Source of the DNA: Pseudomonas viridiflava
GTDB lineage: Bacteria > Pseudomonadota > Gammaproteobacteria > Pseudomonadales > Pseudomonadaceae
Length of the DNA stretch: 49,215 bases
NCBI RefSeq assembly: GCF_900591205.1
Contig: NZ_UUPU01000089.1
Location: 1 to 49,215, forward strand
Reading direction: 5' to 3'
Part shown: positions 26,601 to 36,257 of the stretch, in pieces
Layout: every line of letters begins with the position of its first letter
Position numbering within the stretch: the first letter of the stretch is position 1
Notes under the pieces: generated by a model
Seen by the model: only the letters and a program-made list of their open reading frames with translations
The model's database searches: none
Told to the model about the DNA's origin: nothing
Translations under genes and position numbers: made by a program

Positions 26601-28019
26601 ATGCCCGCTGGCAACCCCCTGCCCCACGGCGACACCGCTCAAGGCGGCCCACTCAAACGCGAACTCGGCGAACGGCATATTCGCCTGATGGCGCTCGGCG
26701 CCTGTATCGGTGTCGGTCTGTTCCTTGGCTCGGCCAAGGCGATTGAAATGGCCGGCCCGGCGATCATGCTGTCTTACATCATCGGCGGCCTGGCGATCCT
26801 GGTGATCATGCGCGCCCTGGGTGAGATGGCCGTACACAATCCAGTCGCCGGCTCCTTCAGCCGCTATGCACAGGATTACCTCGGCCCGTTGGCAGGCTTT
26901 CTCACCGGCTGGAACTATTGGTTCCTGTGGCTGGTGACCTGCGTTGCGGAAATCACCGCCGTGGCCGTGTACATGGGCGTGTGGTTCCCCGACACGCCGC
27001 GCTGGATCTGGGCACTGGCGGCGCTGATCAGCATGGGCACCATCAACCTGATCGCGGTCAAGGCGTTCGGTGAGTTCGAGTTCTGGTTCGCGTTGATCAA
27101 GATCGTCACCATCATTGCCATGGTGATCGGCGGCGTGGGCATCATCGCGTTCGGTTTCGGCAATGACGGCGTGGCGCTGGGGGTCTCCAACCTGTGGGCC
27201 CACGGCGGCTTTATGCCCAATGGCGTGCAGGGCGTGTTGATGTCCCTGCAAATGGTGATGTTCGCCTACCTGGGCGTAGAAATGATCGGCCTCACCGCCG
27301 GTGAAGCGAAGAACCCGCAGAAGACCATCCCGAGTGCCATCGGCTCGGTGTTCTGGCGCATCCTGCTGTTCTACGTCGGTGCGTTGTTCGTGATTCTGTC
27401 GATCTACCCGTGGAATGAAATCGGCACCCAGGGCAGCCCCTTCGTGATGACCTTCGAGCGTCTGGGCATCAAGACCGCCGCGGGGATCATCAACTTTGTG
27501 GTGATCACAGCAGCGCTGTCCTCGTGCAACGGCGGTATTTTCAGCACCGGCCGCATGCTCTACAGCCTGGCGCAAAATGGCCAGGCCCCGGCGACCTTCG
27601 GCACTACGTCCAGCAATGGGGTGCCACGCAAGGCGCTGCTGCTGTCGATCTTTGCGCTGTTGCTCGGCGTATTGCTCAACTACCTGGTGCCGGAGAAAGT
27701 CTTTGTCTGGGTCACCTCCATCGCCACCTTCGGCGCGATCTGGACCTGGGTGATGATCCTGCTGGCCCAGCTCAAGTTCCGTCGCGGCCTGAGCCCGGCT
27801 GAACGGGCCGGGCTCAAGTACCGCATGTGGTTGTACCCGGTCAGCTCGTACCTGGCGCTGGCGTTCCTGGTGCTGGTGGTGGGCCTGATGGCGTACTTCC
27901 CCGACACCCGCATTGCGTTGTACGTGGGCCCGGTGTTCCTGGTGCTGCTGACGGTGCTGTTCTACACCTTCAAGCTGCAACCGACCCAGGCCGAGCAAGG
28001 TGAAACGCGGGCAGCGTGA
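26601..28019 (+). CDS. Amino-acid permease, APC superfamily (AAT family; ProY/HutT-like)
   Basis: A 472-aa inner-membrane proton symporter with 12 helices. The start at ATG 26601 has ACGAGG upstream; a longer frame runs back through the REPIN and is not credible. The N-terminal signature LKRELGERHIRLMALGACIGVGLFLGSAKAI and the GEMAVHNPVAGSFSRYA segment identify the AAT family, which includes proline (ProY), histidine (HutT), aromatic and GABA permeases. Sequence by eye leans to the ProY/HutT branch. The substrate is not fixed by its neighbours, which are unrelated. Confidence 0.9.
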   Translation: MPAGNPLPHGDTAQGGPLKRELGERHIRLMALGACIGVGLFLGSAKAIEMAGPAIMLSYIIGGLAILVIMRALGEMAVHNPVAGSFSRYAQDYLGPLAGFLTGWNYWFLWLVTCVAEITAVAVYMGVWFPDTPRWIWALAALISMGTINLIAVKAFGEFEFWFALIKIVTIIAMVIGGVGIIAFGFGNDGVALGVSNLWAHGGFMPNGVQGVLMSLQMVMFAYLGVEMIGLTAGEAKNPQKTIPSAIGSVFWRILLFYVGALFVILSIYPWNEIGTQGSPFVMTFERLGIKTAAGIINFVVITAALSSCNGGIFSTGRMLYSLAQNGQAPATFGTTSSNGVPRKALLLSIFALLLGVLLNYLVPEKVFVWVTSIATFGAIWTWVMILLAQLKFRRGLSPAERAGLKYRMWLYPVSSYLALAFLVLVVGLMAYFPDTRIALYVGPVFLVLLTVLFYTFKLQPTQAEQGETRAA

Positions 28020-28025
28020 CAGATT

Positions 28026-28053
28026 GCCGGTACTGGCCTGCGCCAGTACCGGC
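28026..28053. terminator. Hairpin between convergent permease and NEL genes
   Basis: A 12-bp perfect stem (28026-28037 with 28042-28053, GCCGGTACTGGC) has a 4-base loop, placed 7 bases after the permease stop and 6 bases before the NEL gene's last codon. It could end transcription from both sides. There is no long T-run, so termination is inferred from placement. Confidence 0.7.
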
Positions 28054-28058
28054 TGCCT

Positions 28059-31000
28059 TCAGGCATGGCTCTGGCCGATTTGCACCGCCAGGGTCAGTTG
28101 CCGGATCAGGCGTTGGCGCTCGGCCACTTCGTGATCGGTAATCGATTGGCGTCGTTCCAGGTAAGTGTCCGATTGCCGGTCCACCACCTCCTTGTCGAGC
28201 TTTTGGATTTCCACGCGGGCGACCTCGCGGATGGTTACGAAGGGTTCCGGCAGGCAGTGGAACAGGTACTCGATCCAGAACTCTTCGCTCAGCAACATTT
28301 CCTGTAGTGCACCGGTGTTAGCCGCCTGCGTCAGGGCGTTGCGGGCCCTCTCCACGACCTCCCTGGTCACGTAATCCGCCACGGTGTACAGCAGCTCCAA
28401 CGGGTGCAGGGGCAAGTCGAACGCCTTGGCCAATTTGTAGCGCAGGTAGATGGTCACTTCAGCGCGATCCACCTCCAGCCCGGCCTGCTCGCGACTTCGG
28501 TTGAAATCATAGGAAAACTGATCCAGCTGGCGCAGGTAAAATACCCCCTTGGCCAACTCCAGCAGGGCTTTGTCCGCTTCGCGGCTGCTCGGCATTGACC
28601 TGGCTTGGTGGATGCGATGTTCCAGCTCCATGTTGGTGAATGCCAGCAACACGCTGTCGCCACAGTCCCCTGCGCCGTAGGTATTGAGAAAGACGTTTTT
28701 ACGCAGTTGCGTCGATTGGCCCATGGCGTCCAGCAGTACCCAGACGCGGGCGGTAAGGGCCTCGCGGGTTTGCTGCGAATGGGTATACGCGTAGGTTTGT
28801 GTCAAGTCTGCAAGGACACGGAAGGCGTCGTCCGGGCTGGCCTCTTCGCTGTCGAGCAGTTGTTGCCACACGCTTCGGCGCTGACCGTGTTCAACCGCGG
28901 GAACGCCGACCAGCCAGTCGTCGATGCCGCCTGTCGGCGGCGCCACGTGAGCCAGGCCCGGCAGCGGCCCCACGCGTACGCCATGCGTGATTCGATGGTG
29001 GTTGATGCGCTGCTGAACCTCCTCGGGGAACGGATTGCCATGCAAGAACAGCTGTTGGTTCAGGTTGCGCGGGTGCGGCTGGGTGAATACCTCCTCCGGA
29101 ACACTGGCGAGCTGGTTTTCCTGCAGCGCCAGGTAATGCAGGTTCGGCAGGCTCCAGAAGCCCGCAGGCCATTGGCTGATGCCGGTCGCCTGCAGTTCCA
29201 GGTGAGTCAGTTGGGTCATGTGTGTGACATCCGGTGCCAGGCCCAGTTGGTTGTTGTTGAGGAACAACCCGCGCAGGTTGATCATCCCCGCCAGCCGCTC
29301 GACGGCGTCCTGGTCGAGTTGGATAAGGTTGTCACTCAGGTCCAGATGGGTGAGCCGGGTCATCTCGGTGATGCTGATGGGTAATGTGGTCATCTCGTAG
29401 TCGAGCTTGAGGCTGTTGAGGCCGGAAAATCGCCTCAGGAACCCGTCAGCGTCAGGCGGGAAATGGTCGCCGGTGATCTGCAGATGTTCGATATGTGCGA
29501 AGGCGTCTGGGTGGGTAATGACGCTGGGTGGCGGCAGCGGTTGAGCGTCAAGTTGCAGCACCAGTGAGGGGGTGTCGAACATACCATGCAGGTATAACGT
29601 GCTTGGGCTTTCCCGGCGCCACGCCGCCAACAGTTTTTGCATGATCATCAGGCGTGGCGCGTGATCCCAGTAAGTGTCGAGCTGGCGCGGGTCATCGTGG
29701 CCTGGGTAGGACGCTTCTGCCCAACGCCGCAGCTCGGTTTCCAGGGTCGCATATTCCGCCTGGCGTCGTTCCAGCTCCAGCAGGGCGGCGGGTTCGCTGA
29801 GGTCCAGGGTGCGCAGAAAATCCCGTGCCTGGCCTGTGCTGAAGCTGGGGTATAGCTCCTTGATCTTGGCGATCAGGTCCGGTGGCTGGTTGCCGCCAAA
29901 CGGCCATAACCAACTCCAGAGCGGGTAGGCGATGAACGAACTGTTGACCTGCATCGGCCGCAGCAGCCAGGGCTGTAAGTGCGGCAAGCCCAGCAGGCGT
30001 TTGATCTCCACACGCTTGCTCAAGGCCAGTTGGGCGATCTGCTCGCGCAAGGGCTCGCTGTGCATTTCATGGGACGCGCCCAGCGCAGTGCGCTCGGTGG
30101 CGGTGAGGGTCAGCACCAGTGCGTCGAGGAGCGGCCCCGGCGGGTGGTCGCTGCCGTGGGCCTGGTAACCCAAAGAGGTCTTCAGCAGCTTTTTGCGCAC
30201 CGCCCCGTTCAAGTGGCCGGCGCTGGCGATAAGCGTGCCCTGCAGGCTGCCTTGATGAATGTCCAGGCGTGCTGTCGCAGGCCAGCCCGGTACGGATTTG
30301 AGCAGGTGCAAGGTGATTTTTTCACTGTCCGCGTTAGTCAGGGCATCCAGGAACAGCCCTTCGTACGCCCGATTCAGGCGCAAGTCGGCAGCCGACAGGC
30401 GCGCTTGTTCTGCCAGGCGTAACCCGACCCGGTCGTGTTCGCGCAGTTGTTTGACTTCCCGGGGCGTGGCGCGGTCGAGGATGGCATTGACCAGGCTGTT
30501 GGTCAGCTCCGGGTGCTGGCGTTTGAAGCGTTTTTGCGGTTCGCTGACCTTCGCCTCGCTCACGGCGTAGAACGAATCGAATAACCCGCGCATATTGCTC
30601 TCGGCATAGGTCACGACTTTCTTCACCAGCTTGAATAGCCGCTCATCCACCGACACCGGCAGTTCGCCCAGCAGGCCCTGCGTGAGGTGGGTATCGAGTA
30701 CCAGCGTCGGCAGCAGTTTGCCGTCGAGGTAGTTCACTTCACTGATGGTCAAGACCCTGCTGCGGGTAGCCCCTGGGGGATATTGCTTGAGTATCTGGCC
30801 CTGGCTGTCGGTAATTTGCAGCGTGTGGCTGTCGGGCCAACCGGGCAGCGCCAACAAAATCAGCAACTGCGCGGCGGGTTGGGCGGTGCGCGACGTCGGG
30901 TCGGCGCGCATGGCTTCGATCAGGTGCTGCAGTTGTTGTTCGAGCGTGAAGCGTTTGCAGGTATCGGCCAGCAGCGGCGGCGCAGGCTGGCCGGTGCGGT

Positions 31001-34000
31001 GCACCAGGCGCAGCGTCTGGGCCGTGGTATCGGTGAGGGCAAGGATATTTTTCGCGGTGGCTTGGGGGAAGTCGTACTGGCTGCGCCCCAGGCGGTGGAA
31101 CAGGCGCTGGTCCTCCCAGTGCATCGGGTTCTCGCTGGCCAGTCGCCACGCGCCGTCGTTGTTGTGTTCGAGCAGTGGGGTGTCGACGCCGACTTTGTCC
31201 GGGTGCCGCAGCCGCCACTTGAGGCGGGTCTTGTCGAAGATGATGCGGTACAGCGAACCAAACAGCGGCAGGTATTCCTTGCCTTCCTGACGCACGATGC
31301 CATTCGCCGACGGCCGGGTCTGGGGCGCCACGACCAGGCGTTGTTCGTATTGCACCAGAGAGCCGTTGACCAGGCTGACAAACCCTTCTGGGCTGCGCTG
31401 GTTACTCATGAAGTCCCCCAGGGTTTTGCGCAGCCCGGGGGCATCGTTCACGCCGTGCATGCCGAGCAATTGGCGCTCGTGGGGTTGCAGCACCGCGCCT
31501 ATGGCCAGGTAGAAACTGTCGATCAACGGCGACACTGCAATGGTGGATGCGTTGTGCAGGTCATAGGCCTCGTAGTGGCCGTTGCCGTAGTGACGCAGTT
31601 CCACTGTCAGGTCATCGGGGCCGCTGGAGGCATAGGGCTTGCTGATCACGCCATCGACCACCTCGGTGACCACGAAGTGGCGCTTGAGGGTGTTACGGAC
31701 CATGGCCGAGGCAAACTCGCGAGCCCATAGATCAATGTCCTGGTTGAACGCGCGGGAGTGGTACAAACCGTCGATGGTGGCGTCGATGCGCAGCGCCGTG
31801 CGGTGATGGTCGAGCTGGTCGGCGAAGGCGTTGGGCAAGGTGCCGGCGCTGATAAAGGTCTGTTGCTGCTGCGGGGTCAGCGGGTACATCGCGAGGATTT
31901 GTTGCAGGTTCGCGGCGGACAACGGGCGGTTCAACTCCCGTAGTTTTTTCAGCAGCGGCGTGACGCTGACCAGTGGCGACGAGGTCTTGCGGGGCAGCAG
32001 ACGCCGCACGTCGGCCGGGACGCTGAGGTCACTCTGTTCGTGGTCTGCGTACTCGAACAGGGCCTTGAACAAGGTCGGGCGCTCGGTCTTGGCCAGGGTG
32101 GCAACCTGCTCGCGCACCAGCGCGATACGACCGGTTTCCGAGCGGTTTGGCAGTTCGTCTTTGCCGAGATTGGATGAAGTGGGCTGGCGGCGAATGATCA
32201 ATTGCATCAGATGTTCTTCGCCGGTAGGCGCCACGCTCGGATCATCCAGGGCTACGTAGCTGCCGTCCTCCCGGCGTTTCAGGTCCAGGCTGTTGACCGG
32301 TGCTGCAGAGGCGTCGGCCGGGGCATAACTCTCGATCAACTGGCCCTGATGATCATGCACGTTCAGCACGGTATCCGCAGGCCAGTTTGGCAGCTGGGTC
32401 AGCAAGCAAAACACCGTGCTGTCGGCATGCACCGGCAGGCTGGCGCGTTGGGGAAAGTCGTTGATGATCTGTTGGATCACCCGGTCGACTTGCAGACGCC
32501 GCACGCCCTCGATCAGGTTAAGCGGGGCCGGTGTGTGGCCGCTCCAGATGTTGTCCAGGGTAGTACGGGTGGTGGCGGTGCTGCGCAGCATCTTTTCCAG
32601 GTCGGCGTCCGGGGCAATCGTTGACCGGTCGGGCAGCATGCGTTGCAGCAATTGCACGTCACTGAAGGTGTGGGCGTTGTGCAGGTCGAATACCCATGCC
32701 TGGAGCATCGGTTCGAAGACTATCGAGGGGGTGTACCGGTCGCCGTCGCGGTGTTTGAGCCCGAAACGCTTGAGCGTTGGGTCCATGATGACTTCAACCA
32801 CCAGCGTCGTTGAGTTCTGTCGCAGTTTTGCGTACTGGCGGCTATCGACCAAGTAAATGCCCAGCGCGTCGACGGTCTTGCCGTCGAGCAAGCGTTGATT
32901 GTCGATGGCGTAGGGGCGGGCGTCCGCGTTCCAGAGTTTATCGAGGCCGTCGGCCGTGGTGACCTTACGCGGATTGCCCACTGCTTCAAGGTTTCGCAGT
33001 ACCCGTTGCCGATGGGCCTGGCCGGCGGTAATCATCAAGCGGCCGCTGATGGCCAGGTCGGCGATATCGGTCAAGGAGGCGGCAAACCCACTGGGGTCAC
33101 CTTTGGCGGCCTCGCTGACCGCCATGGTGAAACTGTAGGCAAGCGAGCCGAATACGGCGGTCAGCATGATGCGGTTCATCCCGGTAACGCCACCGGGCAT
33201 CGGGATCAGCAACAGGTTGAGGATTTCCCCGGCGATGGCGGCGGCGCCATCTTTGAGGGCTTGCCAGTCGGCAGCGGACTTGGTGGTGGCGAGCACTTGC
33301 AGGTTGGCCTGGTAGCGCTGGATATGCCGATAAGTCAGGGCTTGCACCAAGGTTCGCGCGCGTGTGGACTTGATGTCGGTGCTGAACCTCACCGTGTCCA
33401 GGCTGGTTTTCGGGAAGGCTTTGTGAAATCCGTCATGCAACTTGCCCGCCAGCCAGGTCATGCCCTCGGGGCGCGCTTCCCTGGTGATCAGGTGTCGGAA
33501 CAGCGACAGCCCGACCAGAGGCAATTGCCGGGCAAACCAGCCCAGGTCCTTTTGGTCATGGCTGTCGTGCAAGGTCTGGCGAAATGCCGACTCGGCAGCT
33601 TGGGTGTCGGTGTGGTATTGCAGCGCACCCGAGGGGCGGTAGGGGAAGTAGGACAGCACACCCAGGCTGGCGACCTTGATCAGCATCAACGGCAGGGGCA
33701 GATGGGTTTCCCAGGGCACCACCAGCACCGCGCCCAAGGGCGTCTTGCCGGCGAGCAGGCTTATTGTGTCGAATTCTGGTTGGGCACCTCCTTCAAGCAG
33801 TGCGGCAGTGAGCAGGTCGTACATCGGCTGGGTCACGCCGCTGGTGGCGCGGTTGCGATAGGCTTCCAGCACGTCCAGCCGAAAGCCGGCCAGGGTGGCC
33901 GCGCCGATCAACTGGCGCAGCTTGCCGTCGGCGGCCAGGGCGGTCTCGGTCTGCCGTTGGAGTTGGCCGCCCAGGTCCAGCTCTCGCGCTACGTTGATAA

Positions 34001-34538
34001 AGGTCAGTGCCTTGAGGCTTTTATCGCCGTCGGGGCCGACCACTTCACTGGCTTCCACCAGGCTGAAGCCGGAGTCCTGGGGGATCGAGTGGGTAAAACC
34101 GAAGTTCAGGCACGCGGCTTCCCATAGGCTCATGTGCCGGGTGTGTTCCTTGTACTGCCAGTCGTCATAAGACCGCCGTGATCGGTAGCCGAATTCCTGG
34201 ATATGCGGTTCCCAGGGGAAGGGTTGCTCGCGTTTTTCCAGGTAAGTGGTGTAGAGGTAATACTGCTCGGGGTCGCGCCCGCCGAGCTTGCTGCGCAGTT
34301 GTGCCAGACCGTGGGTTTTGAACGACGTCTCCAGGCGCACTCTCTCCTCCTCGACCGCCTTGAGGGCGGCCAGGGCCTGGCGTTGCAAGGTGACGTAGAG
34401 GCGCTGTTGTTGCGTGGTCAGGCTGCTCATGGCCTGGGTGACGTTGTGCTGGATCAGTTGGAGCGCCTGTTGCTGCGACCAGACGGTGCTGGACTGCAGG
34501 TTCCCCGACATTCCATTGAGCAATTGATGAGTCGACAT
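28059..34538 (-). CDS. Giant LRR-NEL protein 2: putative E3 ubiquitin ligase effector with dermonecrotic-toxin-like N-terminus
   Basis: A 2159-aa paralogue of the 16903-22032 product in domain order. The first 70 residues are Gln/Ser-rich and coiled-coil-like, with no signal peptide. A hydrophobic stretch lies at ~434-480. LPGWP-type modules occur near 716 (LPNWP), 1232 (LPGWP) and 1417 (VPGWP), against one in the other protein, which accounts for much of the extra length. Leucine-rich repeats span ~1681-1851 (LTHLDLSDNLIQL, LRGLFLNNNQLGL). The NEL domain holds Cys1959 (codon 28662-28664) and Asp1961 in CGDS. AAAGG precedes the ATG. The likely role is ubiquitin transfer in a host cell; delivery route and targets are unknown. 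Confidence 0.85.
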   Translation of the reverse strand: MSTHQLLNGMSGNLQSSTVWSQQQALQLIQHNVTQAMSSLTTQQQRLYVTLQRQALAALKAVEEERVRLETSFKTHGLAQLRSKLGGRDPEQYYLYTTYLEKREQPFPWEPHIQEFGYRSRRSYDDWQYKEHTRHMSLWEAACLNFGFTHSIPQDSGFSLVEASEVVGPDGDKSLKALTFINVARELDLGGQLQRQTETALAADGKLRQLIGAATLAGFRLDVLEAYRNRATSGVTQPMYDLLTAALLEGGAQPEFDTISLLAGKTPLGAVLVVPWETHLPLPLMLIKVASLGVLSYFPYRPSGALQYHTDTQAAESAFRQTLHDSHDQKDLGWFARQLPLVGLSLFRHLITREARPEGMTWLAGKLHDGFHKAFPKTSLDTVRFSTDIKSTRARTLVQALTYRHIQRYQANLQVLATTKSAADWQALKDGAAAIAGEILNLLLIPMPGGVTGMNRIMLTAVFGSLAYSFTMAVSEAAKGDPSGFAASLTDIADLAISGRLMITAGQAHRQRVLRNLEAVGNPRKVTTADGLDKLWNADARPYAIDNQRLLDGKTVDALGIYLVDSRQYAKLRQNSTTLVVEVIMDPTLKRFGLKHRDGDRYTPSIVFEPMLQAWVFDLHNAHTFSDVQLLQRMLPDRSTIAPDADLEKMLRSTATTRTTLDNIWSGHTPAPLNLIEGVRRLQVDRVIQQIINDFPQRASLPVHADSTVFCLLTQLPNWPADTVLNVHDHQGQLIESYAPADASAAPVNSLDLKRREDGSYVALDDPSVAPTGEEHLMQLIIRRQPTSSNLGKDELPNRSETGRIALVREQVATLAKTERPTLFKALFEYADHEQSDLSVPADVRRLLPRKTSSPLVSVTPLLKKLRELNRPLSAANLQQILAMYPLTPQQQQTFISAGTLPNAFADQLDHHRTALRIDATIDGLYHSRAFNQDIDLWAREFASAMVRNTLKRHFVVTEVVDGVISKPYASSGPDDLTVELRHYGNGHYEAYDLHNASTIAVSPLIDSFYLAIGAVLQPHERQLLGMHGVNDAPGLRKTLGDFMSNQRSPEGFVSLVNGSLVQYEQRLVVAPQTRPSANGIVRQEGKEYLPLFGSLYRIIFDKTRLKWRLRHPDKVGVDTPLLEHNNDGAWRLASENPMHWEDQRLFHRLGRSQYDFPQATAKNILALTDTTAQTLRLVHRTGQPAPPLLADTCKRFTLEQQLQHLIEAMRADPTSRTAQPAAQLLILLALPGWPDSHTLQITDSQGQILKQYPPGATRSRVLTISEVNYLDGKLLPTLVLDTHLTQGLLGELPVSVDERLFKLVKKVVTYAESNMRGLFDSFYAVSEAKVSEPQKRFKRQHPELTNSLVNAILDRATPREVKQLREHDRVGLRLAEQARLSAADLRLNRAYEGLFLDALTNADSEKITLHLLKSVPGWPATARLDIHQGSLQGTLIASAGHLNGAVRKKLLKTSLGYQAHGSDHPPGPLLDALVLTLTATERTALGASHEMHSEPLREQIAQLALSKRVEIKRLLGLPHLQPWLLRPMQVNSSFIAYPLWSWLWPFGGNQPPDLIAKIKELYPSFSTGQARDFLRTLDLSEPAALLELERRQAEYATLETELRRWAEASYPGHDDPRQLDTYWDHAPRLMIMQKLLAAWRRESPSTLYLHGMFDTPSLVLQLDAQPLPPPSVITHPDAFAHIEHLQITGDHFPPDADGFLRRFSGLNSLKLDYEMTTLPISITEMTRLTHLDLSDNLIQLDQDAVERLAGMINLRGLFLNNNQLGLAPDVTHMTQLTHLELQATGISQWPAGFWSLPNLHYLALQENQLASVPEEVFTQPHPRNLNQQLFLHGNPFPEEVQQRINHHRITHGVRVGPLPGLAHVAPPTGGIDDWLVGVPAVEHGQRRSVWQQLLDSEEASPDDAFRVLADLTQTYAYTHSQQTREALTARVWVLLDAMGQSTQLRKNVFLNTYGAGDCGDSVLLAFTNMELEHRIHQARSMPSSREADKALLELAKGVFYLRQLDQFSYDFNRSREQAGLEVDRAEVTIYLRYKLAKAFDLPLHPLELLYTVADYVTREVVERARNALTQAANTGALQEMLLSEEFWIEYLFHCLPEPFVTIREVARVEIQKLDKEVVDRQSDTYLERRQSITDHEVAERQRLIRQLTLAVQIGQSHA

Positions 34539-34601
34539 GTGTTGCGACCTTTCACGATGGGTGGAAGGTCAATGGAAACACCGCGTCGAGACGGTCCGGG
34601 G

Positions 34602-35744
34602 CTAACTATTTAAGCCGGGTTTACTGAGCCTGGCGGCCTGTGCCGCGTCCAGCCGCTTGTTGAACTCAAGCCACGCCGCGAGCCCGGCCATCAACGCCGC
34701 GCCGATGATCGCGGTCAGCAATTGCATGGCCACGGCATCGTGCGCCAGGGCGTTGACCATGTCCGCCAGTGGCGCCAGCAGCACGCCCAGGCAAAATACC
34801 TCCAGTGAGTAACGGCCCATGCGGCAGGTTTGCTGCCCCAGCCAATTTTGCGTCCAACCGCTGGTAGGCAACAGCTTGGCGGTGACATACGCCAGGGCCA
34901 GGAAATGCAGGAGACGCAGCGGTGACAGGTCGGTCTTGCTGATCGGGTACAGCAGGTCGCTGAGGGCCGACGGCATCAGCGCGTCGTGCACCTCGGGCCA
35001 GCGCCATGACAGCGTCAGCACTCCCGCCAGCACCGTGTACAGTGCTGCCGCCACAAACAATGGCTGGCGCATCAGTGGGCGGACTTCCGCTGGGCGTGCC
35101 CGCCCGGCATGGATCGCCGCTGCACCCCCAAGGACAAACAGGAATTGCCAGGTCACCGGGTTGAAGTACCACACGCCGTCGGCAATCGCCCGCAGGTTCC
35201 AGCCCATCCAGGGTGCCAGGAAATACACCGTGGCCGACACGGCCACCACCGGCCAGGCTTTGCGCAGCATCAGCGGCAACACCAGCGGCAAGCCCGCCAG
35301 CAGCACGATATACAGCGGCAATGGGTCCATCAGGTTCGGTTTGAAGCGCAGCAGCAGCTCATCGGTTAGGGCCTGTTGCGGGTGGGTGACGAAGTGCGTC
35401 AGGCCCATCTCCTCGACCAGATCGCGGGTTTCCACATGGCTGTTGGCGAAGAACACGATTCCCATCAGCATCGCCAGCAAAAAGATGTGCACCACGTACA
35501 ACACCCAAGCGCGGCGCAGGATTTTCAGCGAGGCCATCCAGTAGCCGTCGCGTTGCATGATTTTGCCGTAGGCCAGCACCGAGGCATAACCGGCGAGGAA
35601 CACGAACACCTCCGCCGCATCGCTGAAACCGAAATTGCGCAGGGTGATCTGGCCGAGTGGATTGTGGGGGACGTGATCCCAGAAAATGAAGATCAACGCC
35701 AGGCCCCGAAAAAAGTCGATGCGCGGGTCGCGTCCGTTCAGCAT
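34602..35744 (-). CDS. OpgC-type membrane acyltransferase domain protein
   Basis: A 380-aa integral membrane protein with about ten helices. It begins RDPRIDFFRGLALIFIFWDHVP, the OpgC signature with the conserved arginine and histidine of acyltransferase-3-like proteins, and continues NFGFSDAAEVFVFLAGYASVLAYG. OpgC proteins add succinyl groups to osmoregulated periplasmic glucans. The glucan synthesis genes opgGH are not here, so the acceptor is uncertain. It lies 63 bases upstream of the second NEL gene, in the same direction. Confidence 0.85.
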   Translation of the reverse strand: MLNGRDPRIDFFRGLALIFIFWDHVPHNPLGQITLRNFGFSDAAEVFVFLAGYASVLAYGKIMQRDGYWMASLKILRRAWVLYVVHIFLLAMLMGIVFFANSHVETRDLVEEMGLTHFVTHPQQALTDELLLRFKPNLMDPLPLYIVLLAGLPLVLPLMLRKAWPVVAVSATVYFLAPWMGWNLRAIADGVWYFNPVTWQFLFVLGGAAAIHAGRARPAEVRPLMRQPLFVAAALYTVLAGVLTLSWRWPEVHDALMPSALSDLLYPISKTDLSPLRLLHFLALAYVTAKLLPTSGWTQNWLGQQTCRMGRYSLEVFCLGVLLAPLADMVNALAHDAVAMQLLTAIIGAALMAGLAAWLEFNKRLDAAQAARLSKPGLNS

Positions 35745-35781
35745 GGCAGCGGGCTCTTGAACAAAAGGTTTAGTAATGACA

Positions 35782-35807
35782 GGCGTACGGGCACGTAGTC
35801 GTACGCC
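35782..35807. promoter_or_regulatory. Inverted repeat upstream of the opgC-like gene
   Basis: GGCGTACG (35782-35789) and CGTACGCC (35800-35807) are perfect 8-base arms with a 10-base spacer, 38 bases before the opgC-like start. It may be an operator or a leader hairpin. Confidence 0.35.
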
Positions 35808-35907
35808 GCACGTCGGGCGGGCGCAGGTTGGCGGTATTTGTGGGCAATTGCAAAGGTTGGGTATTACTGAATGTCTCTAGAGCGCAGTGATCAAGCGTTG
35901 CTCCATT

Positions 35908-35945
35908 AACGGCATGCTGAAGCTCCCGATTTCAGCGATGCCGTT
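35908..35945. terminator. Long hairpin after the ABM monooxygenase gene
   Basis: AACGGCATGCTGAA pairs with TTCAGC-ATGCCGTT across a 9-base loop with one bulge. It begins 16 bases beyond the stop codon of the minus-strand operon. No T-run follows on the minus strand, so it may block exonucleases or stop transcription with help from other factors. Confidence 0.5.
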
Positions 35946-35960
35946 TCAGACGGAGGTTTT

Positions 35961-36245
35961 TTAGAACTCATCCATCAACAACACACGGCAAGGTTTAGCC
36001 TGGTATTCGTTGATCTGCGGCACCAGCCGGGTGAAGTGTTCGGTTTGGCAGTGAGTATCCAGCGCCAACTGATCAGGCCACAGCTCGATAAAAATAAAGT
36101 GGCCTGGGTCGTTCTGATCGACAAACAGATCGTAGGCGATACACAGCGGCTCCCGGCGGGTTTTCTCCACCAGTTCGGCGTACCACGGGCGCACGGTTTC
36201 CAGGTGTTCGGGCTTGATAAAGTCTTCGGCGATGACTTTCAGCAT
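35961..36245 (-). CDS. Antibiotic-biosynthesis-monooxygenase (ABM) domain protein, putative quinol monooxygenase
   Basis: A 94-aa single-domain protein of the ferredoxin-like ABM fold: MLKVIAEDFIKPEHLETVRPWYAELV opens the domain, HFIFIELWPDQLALDTHCQTEHF holds the conserved W and the H-x-x-x-x-F end. Relatives (YgiN type) oxidise quinols or other phenolic compounds without cofactor, or act as stress-response proteins. It is the last gene of an operon with the glutamate-synthase-like enzyme, 12 bases away, and the LuxR regulator. Confidence 0.8.
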   Translation of the reverse strand: MLKVIAEDFIKPEHLETVRPWYAELVEKTRREPLCIAYDLFVDQNDPGHFIFIELWPDQLALDTHCQTEHFTRLVPQINEYQAKPCRVLLMDEF

Positions 36246-36257
36246 GACAGCGTCCTT

